A stretch of DNA of 64,000 bases, taken from assembly GCA_050084985.1 (NCBI GenBank), contig JBITNC010000001.1, positions 126,108,001 to 126,172,000 of the forward strand. Reading direction: 5' to 3'. The stretch is from Nageia nagi (lineage: Eukaryota > Pinophyta). The notes under the pieces are model-generated. The model made no database searches and was not told where the DNA came from. It was given only the letters and a program-made list of their open reading frames with translations. The position numbers and the translations under genes were made by a program. Positions 49,345 through 60,232 of the stretch are shown here, piece by piece (within the stretch, counting starts at the first letter, position 1; each line of letters begins with the position of its first letter).

Positions 49345-51120
49345 AATAGTTCCAACTTAAAAGTATTTGTACATATTTGGGTAGTATCTTACTCTTAAAA
49401 TTATCCATAAATGCATGCAAACTAATGTTTTCAATGACCAAATCAACATGCTTTCCAATTTTTCCATATTTTAAAGAACACTCAATATTCTTGAGTTTTT
49501 TAACATCCACTAATTGTTGTCCAAATTCATGTTCACTTGTTTCATGCATAAATCCTCCAATGAAAAGTTACCACATCCAATACATTCACCAGAAATACAT
49601 TCCTTCAAATAAAATAATTGATCATTAGGAGTTTCACAAAATAACCTTGCTATAAATTCATTGATATTTTTAGAAGGCATATTAGTAAACCATATTCTTC
49701 CATCAAATCATTAGTATGCAAAGTACAATGAATATATCAAAAAACATCATAATAATATCTAAATTGCATATGAGTCCTACAACAACATGATAGTCTTTGC
49801 TTGTTAATTTTCACATACCAAGGTTTGCATTTTTCAGATGATTTTTGATTAATTTTAAATGGTAATAATGATTCACTTAAAAATTTACCATAAATTTAGT
49901 TTGAATCATATATAATAAGTTTTTAGTATGAATATCATGATTTTTTTATCCTACTTTTATATTCAAAACATATCTAGTATTAGATGAAACCCTAGTATTA
50001 TGATACCAAAAATTTTCAATTATAGATTTATTTTTGTTATTCAATTACATGTCAAAATGTGGGAGTCTTCCAATAAATTTCCAACATTGGTTGAGTGAAT
50101 CTATTTCAATATTTTGTCTTCTCTTTTCATCTCTTTGTAAAGTTTTATAGTTAATGTTTAGAAATCCACTAACCTTACCTATGATTTTTTTACTTGAAGT
50201 TGTTTTACTAACTAAAGTTGTTGTTATAGCTCTACATGCTGCATTCTTATCTTTAGATCAATTCTTCTTTCCTATAGATTCAATGGCAATAGAAACAAAT
50301 GATATAATATGTTTAAGGGGTTCATCCTTCTTCGCACAAATACCTAATTTTTTCACTACCTTTCTCATTTTCACCATTTTCATTAATTGCAATAGGAGTT
50401 AACATTGAAAACCTAATGTTTGCTTAGAGAAAAATTGATCATATACTATATTCGCATATCTCCTTATTTGTCTCCAAGATTTCTTACTAGGGACATTATC
50501 TATTCTATTCTCTCAATTTGAAAAAAAATATTGTCCATAGAATTATTAAAACTATGATTTTTAGTATCATTTACTATTTCATTTTCCTCATCATTAGAAT
50601 AAATATTATCTACATTATCAAAATAAGGATTGAAGCACATATCTAAATTCAATTCGATATTCACATTTTGCATGTCATTCAAAGGAGGTTCTGAATGCAT
50701 GCCTAGATTCATATCCATAGTTATCAAAATTGAAAATTCATTTACTGGTAGATTTGAAGATGTGGTTGGATTTGAAGCTCCATTCGATGTTGGATTTGTA
50801 GAGGTACTTCCATGATTTGAAGCTTCATTCAATATTATATTTGAAGAAGTACTTATAGGATTTGAAGCTTCTATCATATTTGCATATTCCACACTTGCAT
50901 CATCCATGTTTGTCTCTTCAAATACATTCTCCTCATTATTCTTTTGCTTAATTGCAAATGAGGTTGATGCTTTAATCTTTGCATATTTGTCCTTTTTTCT
51001 TTTTTCCTCCTTTCTTTATTTGCTTGAATTTCTTTAGGTTTCAAAGTCCTCCTTGCTCTCTTTGTTTTATGATTTTTGAACCCATGTGATTACTCAAGAA
51101 TTTCTTCAAAATCAATGATT
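49345..51120 (-). pseudogene. Interrupted transposase-like gene, N-terminal piece
   Basis: 5' part of the gene continued at 33364-33397 and 27106-28418. Read downwards: a Lys/Arg-rich start (KPKEIQANKERRKKEKRTN at about 51050-50980); a Ser/Asn/Thr-rich segment 50907-50500 beginning MDDASVEYANMIEASNPIST; then KVSGFLNINYKTLQRDEKRR (about 50160). IIENFWYHNTRVSSNTRYVL follows (about 49985-50035), then KPWYVKINKQRLSCCCRTHM (about 49770-49830) and NMPSKNINEFIARLFCETPN with ECISGECIGCGNFSLEDLC (about 49560-49690). The CCCR-x-H and C-x4-C-x2-C groups look like metal-binding sites. The last piece, 49549-49345, starts MHETSEHEFGQQLVDVKKLK and reaches VGTI, which joins LSMVDF across the array. Stops and shifts are present; no functional protein is possible. 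Confidence 0.75.
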
Positions 51121-51599
51121 GAAAACGCTTTCTTTCACCATCAAATATTCATATTTCACCTTCAAAAATGTTTTAATAGTTACCACTTTTGATAAGAGAT
51201 AAAAAATGGATTCTGAAACCTCCTCGTTAATAATTTTGCACTAGAAAAATGAAAAAAATATCACTATCAAAGCTATTGGTTATATAGGGTACAGACATAA
51301 TGATGCAAAGTTTGGATATACTACTATCCAAAGTACTATTGATAGTAACAAGTACAACTAGAATGAAATTTCATTATTTTGAATGGAAAAACATAACAAA
51401 ATCTAGTTATGAAACAAAATTTCATTATTTGAATTTAGGATCTACCCTAGGCTTGGAAAAGGCTTGGTGGACCAAGTATTAGCCTTGGACCTACACCTTC
51501 TTTTTCATGGTAATGGTAGGGACAAATAAAAACTTCCCACAGATGTTAGATCTAGTGTTTTGAGGAGTTTTTGCACGAAATAAAAACCCATTGCAGGTC
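51121..51599. other. AT-rich intergenic DNA
   Basis: 5' flank of the interrupted gene on the minus strand. No promoter element can be named with confidence. The frame 51300-51482 contains a short internal repeat (MKFHYFEW / TKFHYLNL) but no family feature. Confidence 0.45.
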
Positions 51600-52148
51600 A
51601 AAGAGTCCATATTATAAATATGTAATTTTTTAAAAATTTGATTATATTTCTATTTATAAGGTAATTTTCAATGAAAATCATCCTTAAACTCAAAAAATTA
51701 GGTTTTATGACTTTTTAATAATTTTTTTTTTTGGGGAAAAATTAAGAAAAAAAAATGTTAACAATCTAAAAATAATTCTCTATTAAATTATGTTTTAGGT
51801 CAAAATATGGTTGTGCTAGATATCTTTTCCCAAAAGGATTTGGAAAAAAATATTTTGTTTTACGTCAAAATATGCTTGTTGTAGAAGACCATGATATGCT
51901 AATAAAATAATACATTTTACACAATATATTTTATAAGTAACTATCATAAATCACTTTTTATCAACTAGGTATTGCAATAAATTACATATTTGGAAACTAC
52001 ACTCCAAACACTATATTTTTACCTTAATGATAGTTTTCAAGATTCTATCTCTAAGGGCTTCAAAAATTGAGATCAACTATGATGAAACCTAAAAATCAAG
52101 AAAAACAAGTCCACTTTTTAGCCATTTCATGGACCCATCTTCTTGCAC
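51600..52148 (+). mobile_element. MITE-like element related to 56042-56653
   Basis: Shares a collinear stretch with the element at 56042: ATCTTTTCCCAAAAGGATTT, the GGTATTGSAATAAATTA block, the GCTTCAAAWWTTGAGATCAA block and the right terminus GGACCCATCTTCTTGCAC (52131-52148). The left end is not clear. Confidence 0.55.
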
Positions 52149-55100
52149 TTACCCATACCATATCTCTATTTGTTATTTCATTAGTTCATTTATAGTTACT
52201 ATAACTTTAATATTCAAAACAAAAAATGGATATTCTCATTCATGAATATATTCTCTTTCTTATTATCATCTTAATCATTTTCATCTCCAATATCAATTAT
52301 TTCTTCTTCATTACAATCTTCTTACTCTTCATAATTTTCAATTCTAATTAGTCATTATTATGATGACATTCCTCTTTAACCTTTTGTACCATATGAAATG
52401 ATACATTTGGTACTTAATACAAGTTCTTTATTTATGAGATATTCCCATAGAGATTTTAATGCATCCAATTTTATTTTATCACTAAAATATAACCTTTAAC
52501 TTAAATCAATAGGATCATCAAGCTAATGTAACCTTGAAGCTTATGTCATAGGCTATTCTGTATAAACATTTGATTATTTCAATGCAAAATCATATGTAAT
52601 AATAGTATACGATGCATCAATGCATGAAATAAGAGAATTCTATTAAGGTATATTTTCAAGTAAATGTGGATTTTGATCATAATATTAGCACATATTTGAT
52701 GGTGACTAAATGTTAAAGTCATATTAAAAATTTATTCAGTATTACATTATGAAAGATATGGTATATCAATAGAATTAAATACTTGACATGATCCTATCAA
52801 AGTGAGTTTTGTAATGATTCCATGAAATAAAAATAGTGTTACTATGCAATTTTTTTATCAATTTATCTTTTCAACATTTTTTCTCCCTATTCTATCATAT
52901 CCATATTGAAACATTTTAGGTTATTCCTTTTCTATATTCTTGATTATTTACATGAACAAATTATTCACTAGGTGCATCCCAAATCAATAGGATAATAGTT
53001 ATGTGTTATCTTTTTCAATTGAATATTTCTAAATGGTAATTTTATAGGAGGCCTTAGTCTTCTCCTTCTAAACAAAGTTATTGGTTCAATACTTAGGATT
53101 TATCAAAAGCTTCCATTTCAAAAATGGTTGCAATACTATATAATTTTTATAAAAAATGCTTTATGGTTTTTAGCACAATTAGTGGAGAAAAATTGTAAAA
53201 AATAGGTAGTTTACCAATATGTTAGTAGTAAAACTTTATTTTACTCAATTTATAATATCAATTCTAAATGACTATAAAATAAAAATATATGGAAAAAATA
53301 TGAAAATTAGATCTCAAATTATATATAACAATATGACGTAAAATTAATTAAATTTAAATTCTAAATGTAGAAAGAACTTGTTCCCACTTGTTATAATGAA
53401 ATCTTATGTATATCTAACTTGAAAATACACATGGTGATATTTTATTAAATATTAGATAATCATTTTCTTTTAAGTTTAGTGTATTGAAAAAAAATAATAT
53501 AAGTATCATGCAATATTACATATCCTATTCTATGCAATATAGTCCAAAATTATAGTTGTTCATCAAATTATACTACAAGAAAGAGAAATTAGATGCAAAA
53601 TTAAGAATAGATAACTGGTGGTAAGAATCATCATTCATATTCAATAATGAAAAATATAAAATGTGTAATATGATCTATCAAGGTCTAGGATGAGTATCAC
53701 AACCAAACCTTTTTATTTCATAAATGAGTTTCTCTTTTAACCAATACACCACACATAGCACTCATTAGGCCTTACTCCATAAAAGAAATAAAGGGGTGAG
53801 ATAATGAAGTATATTAGATAAATCAAGTGAATAACTTCTTAAATATAGAAGTAAGGCACACTATTAACACCCAAAAAGGAATTTCAATTTAATTAAAATA
53901 CACCTTTTATGTATTTGTAATAATTAATTTATTTAAATGATTTAATCCTCTTATCATTGTGCACAATCATCTACATTTATATTTTATGATAACAAGTTGG
54001 ACCTATAGTAAACCTAAGAAGGAGTCTTGGCACTAGACCTACTATCTATAAAGGTGGAAGAGTTGTGCATGAGAAATCAGTACATGAACTAAAATCCTTG
54101 ATAGGTGGTAATATACTTGTGTCATTATTGATCAATATTTGTCAACACCATATATCATAGCTAGATTTTATCATCTTGAAGCTTACATGAATTTTTTAAT
54201 TAATTATTTCATTATATTGATATTCATAACCTAACCTTGGAGTAGGATTCTCGAAGACCATAAAATATTGGGGGTTATTATATGGAAAGAACCCAATGAT
54301 GCCTTTCAGTTCATGATGTATTTGAGGGTCCCACTTTCAAGAGTTATTTTTCATTATCCTATATTAGTAAAATTTAACATTTGATATATGATTACAAGTA
54401 ATAATATTGGTATGTAAGTCATTTAAAATTCAAATTTGATAGGTTAAGGTCAAATTGAGCATCTTTGATCATTATAACCTTACATATTATTGCTATTTCA
54501 TTATCATTTGGCTAAATTGAATATCTTAAATAACCTTAATAAATTCTTATTTTATTTATAATAATTGGTGAACTTGAATTTCATTCAACACATTACATTT
54601 TTATGTTGAGTCTTTTAATGAAAGCCGTAGTTTTTATTTGCTAATTTTTTATTGCTTAAAAATTATTCCATTTGAAGAAGATTTATTTTAGTGAATTTCA
54701 TTTTTTGAAGAAACCACTAAATTTTCAAGTTCATTTTGTTCAATTTGCTAAAATCTAGTATTGCAAAAGTTTTGGCCAAAACTATAGGTTATCATAATTG
54801 ATAACATTTTGAGAGTCATTTGGGGTTGTTCTATGCATTTTCATTGAGATTTCTTGAGGTTTTTCAATTTTTAAATTATAATGGCTTGTATCTATATTCC
54901 TAGTGCTCAAATGCTTGAATTACTTAAAGATAGATATAATATAATATTATATACATTTATAACACAAAACAATGAAACTTCAACAGTAAATAAAAAAATG
55001 AATATATAGAGATATCTCATAATAAAATTAGTTCCTGATTAGACAACACAAGTGCTAAAGTTGATGAAAAATTATTTAACATGCTGAATAAGAAATAATT

Positions 55101-55925
55101 TCATCAAATCATTAATCAATTTGAACAAATAATGGAAATATTTAAAAAAGAGAAATTTGGACCATTCGAATTCTTAAAAGAAAATATAGATCAAGAAAAT
55201 AATATAATCATAAGAGGTATGCTTAGATATATGGAAATTAGTGAAAAGAAAAAAAAATGTTGCTAAGAAATGGATTTCAAAAAAGAAATATTAATTTAAA
55301 AATGTATAGTTTATCATGTGTTATCTTGTATTTCATATAGGGTAGGACTAAATTTTGGCATTTTAGTTGTATTATTTGGTACATAATCATCCTTTTCGCA
55401 TTAGTTGTATTTCATGTTATTATGCATTATTGGGTTGTGTGATCTTCCTTTAGCCTTAAGAACTCTAAAGATTTTAAGATCACTAATAGTCCTTTATTAT
55501 TGGAGAACTCCAAATAGGTCAAGACACATAGTTTAGTTTTTATAGATATTGCATAGTCATTGTTTGAAGTTTCTTTCTTGTGTATTTTTGTGAGTTATTA
55601 TAAATTGCTTGTTTTGCATAATATTCAAAAAGTTATTTTCAATTTTTTATCAAAAAGTGATTAGAAGTGTGAAATAATGGAAAATTAGATTTTTATCAAA
55701 AATAAAAGATATATTTTGTAGGAAGACAAGAAAAGTGGCTTGCAAGAGAAAATTATCGCTATGTGGGCATAAGGTGTGGAGAATTGCCACTCCATTTCTG
55801 AGTGATGTTGCTACATTTTAAGTGGTGCTATTGTAAATTATACTGATTGGAATAAATAGATCTCAAAAAATATATAAATTCAAAAAAATAATTGCAATCA
55901 ACATATATTCATTTAAGAAAATAAA
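52149..55925. other. AT-rich intergenic DNA
   Basis: No gene, RNA or element boundary found. On the minus strand about 52250-52330 would encode an acidic run (DCNEEEIIDIGDEND) between stops, too short to assign. Confidence 0.45.
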
Positions 55926-57075
55926 ATACTAAATCCTAACAACTGCAGTCATCCTTAATAAGTGTAGTCAATCTTGATAACTGCACTAAACTTTGGCAAC
56001 TATATACCACAATAGTTACTTTTTCTTAGAATGTTGTGTGGGTACAACAAGATGAGTCTACATAAAGAGGAAGTTTTATGACTTAAAATTGTTAAAAATA
56101 ATTTTTTTTAATAACTTTTTAGTTTTTAGGAATTTTGAGAAAAAAATATAGGGGACAACCTTTAGATAATTCTCTACAAAATTAGAAAAAGAAGTTTCAA
56201 AAAATGGTAACTTTAGGTCAAAGTATTCATACTGGACATAAACATTTTTTAAAAGTACAATTATGACCCATAAAAAATAATCTTCATGAAAAAATCATCA
56301 AAAATATCTAGGACAAGCTTCATTGTGTTAGGTATCTTTTCCCAAAAGGATTTAAAAAAATACTTTATTTTATATAAAAACATTTGTGATAGACACATGG
56401 ATGGTATGTTCTTGAAGTAATATTTTTTAAATAGTGTTTCTTATTCATACATATCAAAAATAATTTTTTATCATTTGGGTATTGGAATAAATTATATATT
56501 TGAAAACTAGATTTAATATGATACATTTTTATCATAATAACCTTCAATATTCCATGTTTAAGTGCTTCAAATTTTGAGATCAATGTCAAAAAAAATTAAA
56601 ATTAAAAAAAGACTTCCACTTTTTGGCCATAAAGTGGACCCAACTTCTTGCACTCAACTTGTTAGTTGAATGTTAGGTTGATTGACTAGACTTGTATTTT
56701 AGTATGTAATAGATCAAAAAATGTAATCAATTAGTATTTCTATAGCTTTTCTCTATTGTTACATTTTTTATATTATTGTTCATTGTAGTTGCATTTTTTT
56801 ACATTTTGCATGTAATTTTTACAAGTGCTCTCTATTGCTACATTTTGTATGCTACTATTATTTGTAACTACATTTTTTAACTATATTGTAATGATACTTG
56901 TATATAGCTATGTTTTTAATTATTCAATATAATTTTTTGATCTCTAAAAACTTATATGATTTCCATTTTATGTATTCACTGTATTATGCTCATTATCTTC
57001 CACTTATTTGATCTCAATCTTTTGTTTAATTGGGCTTATTCTAATTTTATTTTATTCTTAGGATCAAATTTCTCA
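55926..57075 (+). repeat. LTR of a degraded LTR element, 5'-truncated and carrying a MITE
   Basis: Aligns with 59260-59741 (AACAACTGCAGTCATCC..., GGTTGATTGA, CTTGTATTTTAGTA, TGGGCTYACTYTGAT-like end) apart from the 612-bp MITE. It ends TTCTCA at 57075, directly before TTTGGTATCAAAAC, a primer-binding-site-like sequence. The first ~500 bp present in the partner LTR are missing. Confidence 0.65.
56042..56653 (+). mobile_element. MITE, ~612 bp, in the LTR
   Basis: The left terminus GTACAACAAGATGAGTCTAC (56042-56061) and right terminus GTGGACCCAACTTCTTGCAC (56634-56653) are imperfect inverted repeats. The corresponding place in the partner LTR (about 59345-59355) has no such insert, which supports a real mobile element. 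Exact TSD unclear. Confidence 0.7.
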
Positions 57076-58725
57076 TTTGGTATCAAAACTTGGTTTGTCG
57101 TTGAACCTTGAAAATACTCATTTAGTATTAGAGCTTGGTTTGTATTTGAACATTGAAAATCCTTATTTGGTATTAGAGCATAATATGGATCTTATATAGG
57201 TTCAAGGAACCTATGGTGAATTGAAATTCGACCTCTTAATGTAAGGAAGAAGAATGTTGGGTAGACTATCATAGATTCCCTCTTGCAGATCTTTATCTTT
57301 TATGGATATTATTTCAAGATTTTTTCCATCAAAATAAAGAACATTCTTAAAGGTAAAGGACTATGATATATTGTGCAAGATGGATATGAAGAACTGTCAT
57401 CATGGAGCCATTTTGAAGGAGAAAATGCAACATTAGGAAGGAGAAGTAACATCAAAAATATTTATCTCTCTTAGACTTGAGAAGAGATCTTTCTCCAACC
57501 ATTTTCCCCTTGTTTCAAAGTGCATATCTATTGCACAAGTGTGGGAAAATTTAAAATTATTTTATGGGTTTCTTGAGAACACTCGTGAAGATATGAGAAA
57601 TAATCTTGAAGATTATTTGAGAAAGAGGATGCCCTGGTCTTTTGAAGATCCTATTGAAGGACTTATTATAGACTCATGTGGAAAGCCATGTTACTGATGG
57701 AATAAAATGAAAATGCAAAAATTAACCCACTACACTACAAAATCAAAAAATGTAGTAGAAATCTTTTCTTACTATAAGGAACTACACATTCTTGGAGAGT
57801 CTTGGGAAGACTCTTACTCATATATGACTTATGAAGGCATGCTTGAGGATTTCTTCTTGTAGTTGAAGATGTTAATTATCTATTTTTTATGGAGGAAGAG
57901 GATATTGAAGAGTCTTGTGGTGGGCCATTTAAAATGCTCATGGATGAAAATAATTTTGTTAAAGAATAATACTTTAGGGATGATATTGAATACCCCTAAG
58001 ATGCAATGGATGAGGACATTTTATTAAAATTATAGTGTGCTCTTTTGAAAGAGCTTTTGATGAAGATCCATCTTATATGGAATGCCTCTATTTTGAGGAG
58101 AACATAGCAATATGTTGGGATGATTATCCCACTTGTGAAAAAGAAACAAAAATGAGAGCTATTTTCTCCTTACTATTAGTTTAAGATTAATTATTACAAG
58201 TGCAAAATGGGTTTTATGAGGAGAATAACACACCTTCCATGAGTTGTAGCTCATTTAAGGGATAAGAATATTATGAAGGGGCAATTTTGAATGGCTCAAA
58301 AATCTATTTTGAAGGGGCATTTATCTTTGATATTGGTGAAGATTTTCCCCTTGCACGTTTTATGTAGAAGAGCAACCTTAAAATTTACCTTAGTGATCAA
58401 GCATTTTTAATGCCTATATTGCATGATGCATGTTTTTTCTTGGACAAACTTTGATGAATAAGGGAATTCCTTGGATTATACACATTATGCTTTAGTTTAT
58501 GATCAAGGGGGAGCTATTTATCAACTTGAAGGCTTCATTATGGTTGAATATCATAGATACATAGCAGAAAGCACCATGTATACCTAGGATCTTTACCATT
58601 TTCTATTATTTCTAAGCCTGTCTTGGCATACTCCCCATTCCAACCTAGGGTGAGATTGTAATAACTTGATGTCATGCATGTACATTTTCCATTTACACAC
58701 AACCCCTTTTTATCAAGGGGGATAT
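57076..58725 (+). pseudogene. Internal region of the degraded LTR element, no pol recognised
   Basis: Starts with TTTGGTATCAAAACTTGG, an altered initiator-Met primer binding site, followed by repeats of CATTTGGTATTAGAGC-like leader (about 57120 and 57170). Ends with the polypurine tract AAGGGGGATAT (58715-58725). In between the plus strand gives only fragments: SISIAQVWENLKLFYGFLEN-like (about 57520-57590, Gag-flavoured), NNLEDYLRKRMPWSFEDPIE (about 57600-57660), and an acidic patch MEEEDIEESCGGPFKMLMDE (about 57890-57950). No protease, RT or integrase motif was found, so it is probably non-autonomous or heavily decayed. Superfamily (Copia or other) cannot be fixed. Confidence 0.5.
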
Positions 58726-59741
58726 TGAAAAGTTTGTTTATCTTAGGACTTGTATATATTCTCTTCTAGTTTGTTGTATTTTCCAATTTGCTACATTTTA
58801 TTCTATGTAAACAAAGGTATCCTAGCTTGTCGATATCTTCACTAAGTCCTTGATAAAATATCATTTTTGTTATATGAGAATTTGACTTGGATTTCAAACC
58901 ATTATCATTAAGAAGGATACTAAAAGATAGTCATTATCACTAGTTTACTACATTTTATAGCCTACTTCATTTTCTCCTTATAATAGCCATTGTCACAATT
59001 TTTTTTGTTGCATTTTCTTATGGTAGCATAATAGTATATGACAACATAATGACATGTTGTATTTTCTTATGCTATATTTTATTCTTGTAAAAACACTGTT
59101 AAGATTTTATGGTTTAACTTGTTTATTTTTTAAGCATGCCACCTATTCTTTCCTTTATATTTGCATTTATGAAAGTTAGTGAAAGTGGTTAGTAATTAAC
59201 AGTAAGTATGGGTTCCTCTTTTTGAAAAGAATTCTCTATTGATTTTTGCACTCAATCTTAACAACTACAATCATCCCTAACAACTGCAATCAATATTGAT
59301 AATTGCACTCAACTCTGGCAACTATACATTATTTTTGCTTAGAATATTAGCTAAACGATAGGTTGATTGAGCATACTTGTATTTTAGTAGGTAATAGAAA
59401 AAAATATGTAATGAATTAGAATTTTTTTATCTCTACTCTACTATCCATTATAACTACATTTTCTTAACATTCTGGATGTAATTTCTATAGCTCCTCTTTT
59501 TTGCTATGTTTTGTATGCTAGCAGTATTTGTAGTTATGTTTTTTTATTGTATTGTAATAGTTTCTATGTATAGATTTATTTTTCATTCTACAATATAAGT
59601 TTTTGATCTTTGAAACCTTATACAATCTTTATTTTGTATCTTCACTATATTGTTCTCATTATTTTTTTCTTATTTAATCTCAATCTTGTGTTTGATTGGG
59701 CTCACTTTGATCTTATTTGATTCTTAGAATTAAATTTATCA
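58726..59741 (+). repeat. LTR flanked by PPT and by PBS leader (shared LTR)
   Basis: About 1016 bp, from TGAAAAGTTTG to ATTTATCA. The polypurine tract adjoins it on the left. TTTGGTATCAAATC and leader sequence matching that after 57075 adjoin it on the right (59742 to about 59860). It is therefore the junction of two head-to-tail copies, the second cut off after about 120 bp of leader. Confidence 0.65.
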
Positions 59742-59868
59742 TTTGGTATCAAATCTTGGTTTATCTTTGAACTTTGAAAATCCTCATTTGGTATTAGAGT
59801 TTCATTTTTCTCTTAACCTTGAAAATCTTCAAAAATTATGCTTCACTTCTAATCCACATATGAAAATG

Positions 59869-60036
59869 TTTAAACTAGCTTTGATATAACCCCTTATATA
59901 TCAAAAAACGCCGAGAGATATCATTTCGAGGTGCCTATCTTGAATATAGCAATACCAAGAAATGAGATAGGCACCTCGAAATGATATCTCTCGGCGTTAT
60001 TTGATATATAAGGGGTTATATCAAAGCTAGTTTTAA
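59869..60036. mobile_element. Near-perfect foldback MITE, 158 bp, TSD TTTAA
   Basis: The arms 59873-59940 and 59965-60032 are reverse complements over 68 bp with a single mismatch, around a 24-nt loop. Taking the element as 59874-60031 (ACTAGCTTTGATATAACC ... GCTAGT), TTTAA lies on both sides (59869-59873 and 60032-60036). There is no coding capacity. Transcription would give a long double-stranded hairpin. It lies about 200 bp beyond the 3' end of the minus-strand kinase gene. Confidence 0.9.
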
Positions 60037-60232
60037 ATTATTTTTATTTTTTTGTGAACAGAAGCGGAAGAATTTTCTCGTCTACATCTATTGTTTTAAT
60101 AACGACACTGTTAAACAGTATATAAGGAATGTTCCGTTTCCGTTTGATGACTCTCCATCTTATATTTGTACTTTACAGTTTTCTTAAGTTTTACAAAGTT
60201 ACTATATATGATGAAGTAGAAGACAGAAAATT
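60037..60232. other. 3' flank of the kinase gene
   Basis: Spacer between the foldback element and the kinase stop codon. It probably includes the former 3' UTR; no polyadenylation signal can be named with confidence. Confidence 0.4.

Noticed and set aside
59873-60032. microRNA precursor
   Set aside because: The arms are too long and too perfect, and TTTAA duplications flank the element. A foldback MITE is the better explanation, although small RNAs could still arise from it.
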